Shown here: positions 8,988 through 19,000 of the stretch, piece after piece
How positions within the stretch are numbered: position 1 is the stretch's first letter
How the letters are laid out: every line of letters begins with the position of its first letter
Source: an uncultured Opitutales bacterium
GTDB lineage: Bacteria > Verrucomicrobiota > Verrucomicrobiia > Opitutales > Intestinicryptomonadaceae
Reading direction: 5' to 3'
Assembly: GCA_944390805.1 (NCBI GenBank)
Contig: CALXQW010000019.1
Span: 1-64,000 of the forward strand
Length of the DNA stretch: 64,000 nucleotides
The notes under the pieces: generated by a model
What the model was told of the DNA's origin: nothing
The model's database searches: none
Seen by the model: only the letters and a program-made list of their open reading frames with translations
Made by a program: the position numbers and the translations under genes

Positions 8988-11300
8988 CTATTTCTTAAGT
9001 TTGTCCAAAGCGCTGGTCCAGTCTGTATTCAACGAGCCGCCAAAAGATGCTCTTTTGAATCCGCCCGACCTGTCTTGCTGGAATTTGCCTCCTCCAAAAC
9101 GACGTCCGCCCCCGAAAGACGGCCTGTCCTTCGACGAGGCTTCCCCCGCAGAAACAGCGCGCTTCTGCGGGTTGCTCTTCATGGAGAGTGAAATTCTATT
9201 TCTTGCCTTGTCAACTTCAAGCACGCATACGGAAACTTTCTGTCCAGGTTTTACAACATCTGAGGCGTTCGATACAAAAGTGTCGGAAAGCTCGCTTATA
9301 TGGACAAGCCCGTCCTGATGCACACCTATATCCACAAATGCTCCAAAAGCCGTAACATTTGTTACTATACCAGGAAGCCTCATTCCCTCCTGAAGATCGT
9401 CGAGAGTAGATACGCCTTCCTTGAATGAGAAGGCCTCGAACTTTTCTCGAGGGTCTCTGCCAGGCTTTCCGAGCTCGCGCATTATATCTTCAAGAGTGGG
9501 CAGCCCGACGTCTCCTTGTACATAATTTTTAAGGTTTATCTTTGCACGCAAAGAGGCGTCTTTCATAAGAGATTTCACATCGGAGCCTATGTCTGATGCC
9601 ATCTTCTCAACAAGCGTGTATCTTTCAGGGTGCACGGCGCTTTCGTCGAGGGGATTTTCTGCCCCCTTTATCCTCAAGAATCCTGCGGCCTGCTCGAATG
9701 ATTTTGCCCCCAGTCCCTTTACGGAAAGCAGATCTTTCCTCGACTTGAACGGCCCATTTTTCATTCTGTGCTCCACTATGTTTGCCGCCGTCGACGCGCT
9801 CAGGCCCGATACGTAAGAGAGCAACTGCCTGCTCGCCGTATTCACCTCAACGCCAACCGAGTTCACGCAGCTAATGACAACATCGTCCAGCGTGCGCTTA
9901 AGAAGCGGCTGGGATACGTCGTGCTGATATTGGCCCACGCCTATAGACTGCGGATCAATCTTCACAAGCTCCGCAAGCGGATCCATCAGCCTGCGCCCTA
10001 TGGATACAGATCCCCTCACGGTAATATCCTGTGTTGGGAACTCCTCCCTTGCAACTTCCGAAGCCGAATATATAGACGCTCCGCTCTCGTTTACCATCAC
10101 AACAGGAATGCTTGCTGGAAGGCCCAATGAGCGTATAAATGCCTCTGTCTCCCTACCCGCCGTGCCGTTGCCTATGGCTATTGCCTCAATTTCAAAGCGC
10201 GCGCAAAGCCCAAGAATTGTATTTTTTGCATCCTGCCTGCGCAATTCCGACTGCTCCGGGAATATGACATCGTGGTGCATTAGGTCTCCCTGCCTGTTCA
10301 GGCACACAACCTTGCAGCCCGTCCTAAAGCCTGGGTCTATCGCAAGAACATTTTTTGCACCGAGCGGAGCTGCCATGAGGAGCTCGCGCAAATTAGAAGC
10401 AAAAATCTTAACTGCCTCCTCGTCGGCACGCTTTTTTATCTCGAGGCGCATGTACGTTTCTGTCGAGCCGGAAAGCAGGCGCTTGTATGCGTCTTCCGCG
10501 GCAAGCTTCACCTGCGAGGCGTTAAAGCCGTTGCCGTTTACAAACATTGAGGAGAGCTTTGATATTGCAGTGGCCTCGTCGGGCAAGATTCTCATTATTA
10601 AAAATCCCTCGGCTTCTCCCCTCCTAACGGCAAGCACTCTGTGGGAAGGAGCCTTTGAGGCTGGTTCTCGCCAGTCAAAATAGTCCCTGTATTTTGCGCC
10701 GGCCTCCTCTTTGCCGAACATTACCTTTGAGCTCATTTCGGCCTCGTTTTCAAAATATTCGCGCAGCATAGACCTTGCGGAGGCGTCGTCGTTTATAGAC
10801 TCGGCGATTATGTCCCTGGCAAGCGCGAGAGCCTCCTGGACATCTTTCACGCCCTTCTCCTCCGATACAAAATCTGCAGCATGAGCAGAGCTGTCGGAAT
10901 TTTGATTTCCAAGAATCTCCTCCGCAAGCGGGGCAAGCCCCTTCTCCCTGGCTATCATGCCGCGCGTTCTGCGCTTTGGCTTAAATGGCTGGTAGATGTC
11001 TTCAAGGCGCGCAAGAGAGTCGGCCTCGTCTATAGACTTCTCGAGCTCCGGCGTAAGCAGACTTCTCTCCTTCAAAGAGTCCTTTATCGCATTCCTGCGG
11101 GCGTCTATGGCTGCAAGCCTCTCAAGCTCGTCGCGTATGAGCGTTATTTGTACCTCGTCAAGAGTGCCCGTGGCCTCCTTCCTATACCTGGCTATAAAGG
11201 GAACCGTTGCCCCCTCCTCCAAAAGCTTAGCTGCCGCCGCCACTCCGACAACCGGCATATTGTGTTCCGTTGCTATCTTTAAAAAATAGTCCTCTTTCAT
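8988..11300 (-). CDS. tex: Tex-type RNA-binding transcription accessory protein
   Basis: 770 residues, the usual length. The N-terminal helical domain has ATVPFIARYRKEATG, followed by the YqgF-like nuclease fold (VLAIDPGFRTGCKVV), a helix-hairpin-helix region (LLSVKGLGAKSFEQAAGFLRI) and an S1 domain (about 645-715: GIVTNVTAFGAFVDIGVHQ, DGLVHISE). The tail after S1 is rich in Gly, Arg and Phe (GGGRRFGGGKF), likely disordered and RNA-binding. Tex binds nucleic acid and affects transcription and RNA turnover in many bacteria. It lies 126 bases downstream of the acyl ligase gene on the same strand. Confidence 0.95.
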   Translation of the reverse strand: MKEDYFLKIATEHNMPVVGVAAAAKLLEEGATVPFIARYRKEATGTLDEVQITLIRDELERLAAIDARRNAIKDSLKERSLLTPELEKSIDEADSLARLEDIYQPFKPKRRTRGMIAREKGLAPLAEEILGNQNSDSSAHAADFVSEEKGVKDVQEALALARDIIAESINDDASARSMLREYFENEAEMSSKVMFGKEEAGAKYRDYFDWREPASKAPSHRVLAVRRGEAEGFLIMRILPDEATAISKLSSMFVNGNGFNASQVKLAAEDAYKRLLSGSTETYMRLEIKKRADEEAVKIFASNLRELLMAAPLGAKNVLAIDPGFRTGCKVVCLNRQGDLMHHDVIFPEQSELRRQDAKNTILGLCARFEIEAIAIGNGTAGRETEAFIRSLGLPASIPVVMVNESGASIYSASEVAREEFPTQDITVRGSVSIGRRLMDPLAELVKIDPQSIGVGQYQHDVSQPLLKRTLDDVVISCVNSVGVEVNTASRQLLSYVSGLSASTAANIVEHRMKNGPFKSRKDLLSVKGLGAKSFEQAAGFLRIKGAENPLDESAVHPERYTLVEKMASDIGSDVKSLMKDASLRAKINLKNYVQGDVGLPTLEDIMRELGKPGRDPREKFEAFSFKEGVSTLDDLQEGMRLPGIVTNVTAFGAFVDIGVHQDGLVHISELSDTFVSNASDVVKPGQKVSVCVLEVDKARNRISLSMKSNPQKRAVSAGEASSKDRPSFGGGRRFGGGKFQQDRSGGFKRASFGGSLNTDWTSALDKLKK

Positions 11301-11425
11301 CTATATCTATTCAATATGTTAACTGCAAAAAATAAATTCGCAAAAATCCTTAAATTACCAGCTAAAATATGCAAAAAATTTGCGCCATTGGCATGTAAAA
11401 AAATACCTATAAAATCCCAAATTAC

Positions 11426-13957
11426 TCAATTGTGCTTCCTTGTCTTTTCAAGGGCGGAAACCAGCAAAGAACGCACCCTCAAAGAGAAGCTGTCGTAGTC
11501 TTCGTCCGGGTTTGGCATCATGGGCGGGAAATACTCAACCTTAATCTTGGTTCCCCTTGCCGGCAGGCTCGCCCTGCTCTTCAACCCCTCGTATGCGCCG
11601 CTTATGAGAACCGGCACAACCGGACAAGACAACTCTTTTGAAAGTATGGAAAAAGCCTGCTTAAACTCTCCTATCTCGCCATCGCGCGTGCGTGTCCCCT
11701 CGGGGAAAATCACCACGCAATTTCCCTTTGATATGATAGACGCAAGAGTCTGAAGGCTCTCTCGCACATTTCCGTTTATATCCATTATAACCACATTGCT
11801 GTGCCTGGCATAATACCTCAACAGCCCGCTTCTTATTATGCTGCGTATCTTGGCAAAGAAATATGTTCCGTAGAGTTTTGTCTTTGAAAATGGATATACA
11901 CAAAAAACGCCGTCAAAATAAGACTGATGGTTGGGCGCAAGAATGAAGGCTCCTTCTTTTGGAACATTTTCAAATCCGGCAACCTCAATATTGTACCACG
12001 CTCTAGCAAATCCCCTGAATATTATTATGGACAGAAAATGGAAGAAATTTGTTTTGGGAAGCTTTTCGGCAGCCCGCTTGCCAATTATCTCCGTCCAAGT
12101 TATAGCCTTGCCCGACGGCTCAAAACTCTCCCTGCGCTGCACTACATATTCCGAAAGCTCGCGTAAAGTTGCGTATTTGGCAAACTCCGACTCCGGAATT
12201 TCAACCCCATAATTTTCCTTTATGTGGCATTGCAAAGAGATTTTCCCGAGGGAATCTAACCCTAGGTCCATCTCAAGATGCGCATCGGGAGAAACCGGCA
12301 TGGACACTTGCCCGGAAATCAAACTTTTTAGCTCGCGGTAGATATCTGTATCAGGCTCAGGCTTAAGCGGAGCAGATTCAAGAGCGGCATCGTCGCGCAC
12401 GCTCTCAAGGTACGACGCAAGATGAAAACGCTTAAGCTTGCCTACGCGCGTCCGCGGAAGCTCCTTCGGAGAATACACAAATCTTATTATCCGCTTGTAT
12501 GTTGCCGCGGAGCGGTTGTACGGAAGTATGATTTTATCGCGGATAAATGCATCTATATCCTCTCGGCTTTTACCCTCTACAAACTCGGGCTTTAAGCATA
12601 TTATGGCTTGGAGTATATCCTCGTACATTGTAACGCCAACCTCTGAGACTGCCTGAGGCATCTGGTCGGCAATCTGGCACTCCATCTCAAACGGATCCAA
12701 ATTTTTTCCATTGGGAAGAACTATAATTTCTTTGCGCCTTCCGGTGATAAACAGGAAATTGTCGTCGTCAAAATATCCCAAATCTCCAGTGTACAACCAA
12801 CCGTTCCTTATAGAAAGAGCGGTTTCCTCAGGCTTGCCGAAGTATCCTTGGGTTACATTGTCTCCCCTGACAGCTATTTCCCCGTCTACAATGCGCACTT
12901 CCATGCAGCTTATAGGTTGTCCGGAAGAGCCTATCTTAACATTGCCTATGCGTGGAAATGTTATTATTGGGGCGCATTCGCTCATGCCGTAGCCGACACA
13001 GATATTAAAGCCAAGCGCCTTCATATCTGACCAAACTTCCTTCTGCAAGGCCGCCCCGCCACAAACCCAGTATTTTACCTTTCCACCAAAACGTTTGTGT
13101 ATAGCTCCAAAAATAAACCTTGAGAATTTAAGAGAACCTATCGCCTTTGAAAGCAAGAAAAGCCCCTTTAGAATCTTAGAGCGATTTATCTTTTCCTTTA
13201 TATTTGCACAGATTAATTCGTAAAAGCGCGGAACGCTAATTACTATGTCAACAGGATTCTGGCACATGACTGCCGATATATCAGCCGGAGACAAAGACTT
13301 TGGAAAGACCATTTTCCCACCCACGAACACCGGAGCAACAACCGTACCCATAAGAGGCAATATATGGTGGAAAGGAAGCATCATAAGCACAGACATTCCC
13401 TCGTAAAAATATCCCTCCTCAACAACGCTTTCAATATTGCTCTTAAGATTCTTGTAGCTGAGCATTACCCCTTTTGGGTTTCCTGTGGTTCCGGAGGTGT
13501 ACACTATCAGCGACAGCGCGTCTGAATCCATGAATACCTCAAAATCTCCAAGAGGATTTTTCCTCTCAGCATCGAGGATTTCCACAGAGCAGGCCTCGTC
13601 CATATTCACAATTTTAGGCGCAGGGCATTTCAGAAGTTTAACTGCTTCTTGGGCAATTTTAATGTGTTCTGAATCAGTAAAAATTACCTCTGGGAAGGAA
13701 TCGTCGAGCATATACGCAAGCTCTGAGACCGAGCTTTTGGCGTCCATAGGGATTGCGCAAGCCCCCTTAGCCCATACGGAAAAGAAAGAGACTATCCACG
13801 CCGGAGAATTTTCCGCAAATATTGCGGCTTTTTTAAATCCGCCGGGAAGCTTTCCCGAAAGAGCGCGAACAAAGAGCAGAAAATCTTCGTACGAGTATTT
13901 GAATCCGTCTCCTACAAATGCCACGGATTTATGGTTTCTTAGCACGCTGGTTTTCAT
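11426..13957 (-). CDS. Three-domain fusion: acyl-adenylate ligase, acyl carrier protein, lysophospholipid acyltransferase
   Basis: 843 residues from ATG 13957; a TTG 51 bases earlier is less likely. Domain 1 (about 1-520) is an ANL ligase with the P-loop YTSGTTGNPKGVM, GYGMSE, YTGDLGYFDDD and GKLKRFH. Domain 2 (about 540-615) is an acyl carrier protein with GLDSLGKISL, whose Ser would carry phosphopantetheine. Domain 3 (about 650-843) is a PlsC-type acyltransferase with NHQSYFDG (HX4D) and VIFPEGTRTRDGE. The order suggests that a fatty acid is activated, loaded on the internal ACP, and passed to a lysophospholipid. E. coli Aas has the same activities in the reverse order and without ACP. Role in phospholipid repair or fatty acid salvage is inference. 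Confidence 0.88.
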   Translation of the reverse strand: MKTSVLRNHKSVAFVGDGFKYSYEDFLLFVRALSGKLPGGFKKAAIFAENSPAWIVSFFSVWAKGACAIPMDAKSSVSELAYMLDDSFPEVIFTDSEHIKIAQEAVKLLKCPAPKIVNMDEACSVEILDAERKNPLGDFEVFMDSDALSLIVYTSGTTGNPKGVMLSYKNLKSNIESVVEEGYFYEGMSVLMMLPFHHILPLMGTVVAPVFVGGKMVFPKSLSPADISAVMCQNPVDIVISVPRFYELICANIKEKINRSKILKGLFLLSKAIGSLKFSRFIFGAIHKRFGGKVKYWVCGGAALQKEVWSDMKALGFNICVGYGMSECAPIITFPRIGNVKIGSSGQPISCMEVRIVDGEIAVRGDNVTQGYFGKPEETALSIRNGWLYTGDLGYFDDDNFLFITGRRKEIIVLPNGKNLDPFEMECQIADQMPQAVSEVGVTMYEDILQAIICLKPEFVEGKSREDIDAFIRDKIILPYNRSAATYKRIIRFVYSPKELPRTRVGKLKRFHLASYLESVRDDAALESAPLKPEPDTDIYRELKSLISGQVSMPVSPDAHLEMDLGLDSLGKISLQCHIKENYGVEIPESEFAKYATLRELSEYVVQRRESFEPSGKAITWTEIIGKRAAEKLPKTNFFHFLSIIIFRGFARAWYNIEVAGFENVPKEGAFILAPNHQSYFDGVFCVYPFSKTKLYGTYFFAKIRSIIRSGLLRYYARHSNVVIMDINGNVRESLQTLASIISKGNCVVIFPEGTRTRDGEIGEFKQAFSILSKELSCPVVPVLISGAYEGLKSRASLPARGTKIKVEYFPPMMPNPDEDYDSFSLRVRSLLVSALEKTRKHN

Positions 13958-14057
13958 CTTTTCCGAAAAAGTCTTCCTTTTGTTTATTCGGAAGATTCTT
14001 ACACACAAAAACCCGTCTGAAAAGAAAAATCACACGCCTATGGATTTTTTCAAATTG

Positions 14058-14085
14058 CCAAAAATAATGGATAGTCCGCCATTAT
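14058..14085 (-). terminator. Rho-independent terminator of the pyrophosphatase gene
   Basis: On the minus strand ATAATGG (14085-14079) pairs with CCATTAT (14070-14064) over an eight-base loop, followed by a T-rich run. It lies about 100 bases after the stop at 14189. Confidence 0.65.
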
Positions 14086-14188
14086 CTGATATGTATGTAG
14101 CATATCCTACTCTGTGCTATTATACTGTAAACCAAGAGAGCCCTATCCTCTCCTCAGTTAAAAAGACCAGCATAAGACTATTTTTATC

Positions 14189-15847
14189 TTAAAAATCCTT
14201 GAGCAGACCCGACAAATACGGCACAAGCTGCTTTTTGCGGCTGACTATTCCAGGCAACTCAAATACCCCGCGATCCGAATCGCGCGCATAGCCTATTTTA
14301 GATATAAAATCTTCATCACCGCAGATTAGCAGGAGGGAATCTTGCTTTATGACATTTGTAACAAGCAGAGCCGAAAACAACAGATTCTTATCTTTTCTCA
14401 GATGTTCAAGTGCTTCTTTTAAGGGAGCAAATTTTGAGAAGAAATTGTCGAAGCCAAGCTCTTCAACCTGGGAGACGGAGAATTTTGCCGCGGAATCCTC
14501 ATAGAATTTGCAGTCCGCCAAGACAGTCTGGTTCGGCGAAGAGGAAAGTATTACGGAATCAGCCCCAAATATGTAGTCGGCAAGTTCGGCGGCCTTTATT
14601 CCGGCAATTTTCTCAAGCCTTTTAATTTGCTCGGAATCCTCCGGAGTGGCTGTCGGACTTTTTAGATTTAGGGTATCGCAAACTATGCCGCTTAGCAAAA
14701 GCCCCGCAGTGCGCTTGTCGGGCCTGAGGCCGTCGCGGAAGAAGAACTCTGAGACTATCGTGCATGTCGCGCCGACAGGCTTATTTATAAAAAGTATAGG
14801 ATTTATAGTCTGCGCGCCGCCCACTCTGTGGTGGTCTATTATCTCCAAAATCTCCGCCTCGTCCGCTCCGGTTACAGCTTGGGACAGCTCGTTATGGTCA
14901 ACAAGCACAAGCTTTCTTCGCGGAGGATCTATAAGGTCCGACCTGCTAAATACGCCCTCCAGCTTTCCATCTCGAGAACACACAAATATGTTCCCGCCGG
15001 AAAACTCCTTTTTCTTAAGCGCTATTCCCGAAAGCAGAGCTTCTCGCCCGACAGATGCAAAATCTTTTCTCATAAGCGGCTCCGCGCGCGTTGCCATACG
15101 CACTAAAAGCGCCGTAGTGGCAGAGTCGTGCTTGCACAATATTACGCTTACAGATTTCTGCCTTGCCATCTCCAAGACGGCAGAATCAACCTGGTATCCA
15201 CCTGTTATTATCAGTCCGCGCACGCCCATTTGCACGGCCTTTATTTGAATGTCGAACCTATCTCCAACAACTATCAGATTCTGCTCTGGAGGCAACTGCT
15301 CCTTGTCTATAAACGACCCAAAAGAGCTTACCTCCATGGCCCCTATGCGCACAAACATATCCTCCATCTCATCGGCTCTAAATACCGCGGGAGCATCGGC
15401 ATCGAGGGTTTTTATAACATCGTTTAGGGTGGCGCGAACCCGCCTTGCATCTCTTGGCAGGCGCGGCCGCGGGATGAAGAACTCTCCCAAATCGAACACA
15501 GAGACCTCTCCAAGCATCTTTCCGGCAGAATCCAAAAGCGGAACAGAACGCAAATCATAGCGGTCTATCATATCCATTACCGCATAGCACGACGCCTCTT
15601 TTGGCAAACTCAAGAACTCCCTTTTCATGACATGCTGCGCTCGCAGGCGCACATCTCCAATATACTCCGGAAGCTGTGTTTTAAATCTCTTCAATATTCT
15701 ATCTATGCGCGCGTTTGATATTCCGCAGCGGGCAGCCTTGTAATTGGAGTTTCCCGCAGCAGCCTTATATGCCGCATATCCGAGCGCAGAGCAGACTGAG
15801 TCAACATCCGGATTCCTATGCCCTATTATGTATATATTTTCCTGCAC
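14189..15847 (-). CDS. ppaC: Manganese-dependent inorganic pyrophosphatase with CBS and DRTGG domains
   Basis: 552 residues. The DHH phosphoesterase core is split by a regulatory insert, as in CBS-type family II pyrophosphatases: IGHRNPDVDSVCSALGYA at the N-terminus, then CBS motifs (~75-125), a DRTGG domain (~195-250) and a second CBS motif, then LVDHNELSQA and IDHHRVGG of the DHH domain, followed by the DHHA2 domain at the C-terminus. These enzymes hydrolyse pyrophosphate and are controlled by adenine nucleotides bound to the CBS pair. The start is GTG at 15847; no in-frame ATG is close. It is divergent from the large rhamnosidase gene. Confidence 0.88.
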   Translation of the reverse strand: MQENIYIIGHRNPDVDSVCSALGYAAYKAAAGNSNYKAARCGISNARIDRILKRFKTQLPEYIGDVRLRAQHVMKREFLSLPKEASCYAVMDMIDRYDLRSVPLLDSAGKMLGEVSVFDLGEFFIPRPRLPRDARRVRATLNDVIKTLDADAPAVFRADEMEDMFVRIGAMEVSSFGSFIDKEQLPPEQNLIVVGDRFDIQIKAVQMGVRGLIITGGYQVDSAVLEMARQKSVSVILCKHDSATTALLVRMATRAEPLMRKDFASVGREALLSGIALKKKEFSGGNIFVCSRDGKLEGVFSRSDLIDPPRRKLVLVDHNELSQAVTGADEAEILEIIDHHRVGGAQTINPILFINKPVGATCTIVSEFFFRDGLRPDKRTAGLLLSGIVCDTLNLKSPTATPEDSEQIKRLEKIAGIKAAELADYIFGADSVILSSSPNQTVLADCKFYEDSAAKFSVSQVEELGFDNFFSKFAPLKEALEHLRKDKNLLFSALLVTNVIKQDSLLLICGDEDFISKIGYARDSDRGVFELPGIVSRKKQLVPYLSGLLKDF

Positions 15848-16038
15848 TTCGTTTTGAAATTTAATGTTACAAATCTTATTTTAGATTTTGCCGTGTTTAA
15901 AACAAGCAAGCTTTTAAAAATTTGCCGCTGCTGCTATACGCCGCAGATATGGATTTTAAAATCTTTGCATAGATTGATATATTTGATGAAAGAATTAAAG
16001 CATATTTTTGGGTTTTTGTTGGATTTTGTATAGAACCC

Positions 16039-16071
16039 TTGACACCTATAAGAAAGATTTACTAGTATAAT
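16039..16071 (+). promoter_or_regulatory. Promoter directly in front of the rhamnosidase start codon
   Basis: A perfect -35 box TTGACA is at 16039-16044. A TATAAT is at 16066-16071 (spacing 21), overlapped by TAGTAT at 16063-16068 (spacing 18). Either -10 would put the first transcribed base within a few bases of the ATG at 16076, and no Shine-Dalgarno sequence is visible. The transcript may be leaderless. Confidence 0.5.
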
Positions 16072-16075
16072 CCAT

Positions 16076-19000
16076 ATGAAAAGAACATTATTATATACGG
16101 CATTGGGGGTATGTGCCGCAGTTGGAATTGCGAATGGTGAGGAAAAACTTTATAATGCATGCAACGCGCGTTGGAGTATTAATGCAGAAAGCGATAAAGA
16201 CTTTTACAAATATACAAATTATAATCCCGATGACCCCTCAAATTTTTTGAATGAGGCCGACTTTAACAATCCGCAAGGTTGGGCTAAACCCCAAACATGG
16301 TGGCATTGGATAAACGGGAATGTAAGCCGTGAGGGCATAGACGCCGACTTGCGAGAAATGGCCGACAAAGGCTACGGTTTTGTACGCATATTCCACATAC
16401 CCGGCTCTATCAAAGGGCAGTTAAAGTTCAATTCGCCTGAATGGTTCGAGACTTTCTCATATGTTGCCGAGAGGGCTAACCACTATGGGCTTGGGCTTGG
16501 CATACATAACTGCGAAGGCTGGTCTGAGGCTGGCGGACCATGGATAACTCCTGAACTGTCTATGAAACATTTAAAATGGACTCTTACCAAAGTTTCAGGC
16601 GGCGGAAAGCAGACACTTACCCTACCAAAAGCCACGCATTTGAAAGGTTATTTTGAAGATGTCGCAGTAGTTGCCTGGCGCGATAACGCAAAGCCAAACA
16701 AGATGCGCTCCGCAAAATACAAATTAAGCCCCGCCGAAAGTTATGTGGAACTGAGGAGAAATATTAATAATGCAGTTGACGGATCAAGCGACACAATAGC
16801 CTCTTTCAGGCACGACAGGGAAAGGAAAGACCAGATTTGCGGTCTTACCTTTGAATTTGACGAACCGCAGGAATTTTGCGCCGTAAACGCTGAAGTTGTA
16901 TATCGCTACGAGGCTCAACGCGGAATTTTTCTTGAGGCTTCAGACGACGGCAAAAATTTTGAGGCTGTTCACGAGTTCAAATTCGACACTCCAGAAGCTT
17001 ATGCAAAATTCAATCCGCGCAAAGCTAAGTTTTGGCGCATAATAAGGCGCATGAGTAAAGATCCTACAGAGCGCGTGCTGAGGGGTGTTGAGGAAGAATG
17101 GGCGCTTGATTTGAGAGATTTTGAACTTCTAGCAAAAGGCGAGGTCTCCTCAAAAGGAGGCATACTCGATCTTGCCATCAAGACGGGCGCGCTAGACAGC
17201 AGAGGCAATTTAAGACAAACTCCTACGGACGCAGTTCCCGAGAGCGCCGTATTAAAGAAGACAGATATTATCGTATTCGACCAACTACCTAACTCCGAAG
17301 ACAAGATAACATTGGATTTACCCGAAGGCAACTGGATAGTCATGCGTGCCGGCATGACAACTACCGGCAAGACAAACCACCCAGCCACTGAATACGGCAG
17401 GGGACTTGAGGTTGATAAATTCGACCCCGACGCAGTGGAGTTCCATTTTAAATCATATCCAAAAAAAATGGTTGAAGCCTCTGGTAAATATGCTGGCAAC
17501 ACCTTTAAGATAATAGAGACCGACTCATGGGAGGCGGGCAGCCAGAATTGGACAAAGCGCTTTCCCGAATTTTTCATGGATAGAAACGGCTATGATGTTC
17601 TTCCGTGGCTGCCTGTTTATGCCGGCAAATGCATAGAATCTGTAAGCGATACGGAAAATTTCCTGAGAGACTTGCGCGAGACATTTGCAAGCCTTGTGAA
17701 TAATAATTTTTACGGCAAGATGAAGAATCTTACAAATGGAGCAGGTCTCCTTTACGAGACGGAAGGCGCAAGCGGTGTATGGATGAGAGACCATATATCA
17801 TCTTTCAGGGAGGCAGATTTTCCTATGACAGAGGTATGGCACGACCCCCGCGTAAAAGGTGCGGTAAACCCTGTTAGAGGTTCTTCCGGCCGCAAGGGCT
17901 CTGTAACAAGCGTTGCAAGTTTTTACGGGAAGAAATATATCACCTGCGAAGCTCTCACAAGCCGCAAGGGAAACTGGAGCGAGACTCCGTGGATAATGAA
18001 GGGTGCCCTAGATACTCTTTTCCTTGCCGGTACAAATGTTGCGGTATTCCACTCCTACACACACCAACCCGACGATACCCACCCCGGTTGGCAGATGGAG
18101 CCGTGGGGAATTTCCCAAAACCGCAAGACCGTATGGTGGCCCATATCGCACGACTGGTTTAAATACGCAGCGAGAATTCAATACATGCTCCAGCAGGGCA
18201 AATTTGACAATCGCATACTGATATTATCGTGCGATTCCGTCCCCTGGACTGGCGACTGCCCCGGTTTCCCCGGAGGCTATCAGGCCGACACTGTAGACGG
18301 CGATAGCGTCCGCAATTTCTTGAGAGTAAAAGACGGCAAGCTTGTAAGTCCCGGAAGACAGGAATACTCTGTTTTAATAGTTTCCACTCCTGTTTTAAAG
18401 CTTGATACTCTCAAGGCAATAAAGGCCTACATACAGCAGGGAGCCGTTGTAGCCTTTTTGGAAAGACCCATTGTAAACACAACTTTGCGCGGCGGAGCAA
18501 AAGCCCAAGCTGAGATGGAAGAATTAATTTCCGAGCTTTTCCCCGAAGGACAGAAAGGATACAAGCGTATTGAAAACGGAATAGTGTATTACGGAAACTC
18601 TGTGGCGGAGGTTCTAAATAGCCGCGGTATTAAGCGCCATTTTGAATGCAATATTAGCGGAGGTGCAGAAGGAGACATTTACTCTCTCTCCCGACGTTCC
18701 GCAGACGGCACAAAATGGTTCTGGGTATTGAACTCAGACCCATACGATACAAAATCCGGCACGATGAGTTTTGACGTATCCGGCAAAGACGCTTACATCT
18801 GGAACGCCGAGACCGGTCTAATAACCCGAGCATGGGGCATGGTTGAGAAAGACGGCAAGACTGTGATGCCGCTTAACTTAAAGAAGATGGAAAATGTCTT
18901 TATTGTGTTTAAGGGCGATAGAGACTCTACAGAAGTTGTAGAGGCAAAGCTCGACGGCAAGAAGATATTCCCAACGCTACCTCCCGCAGCCGGATTCGAC

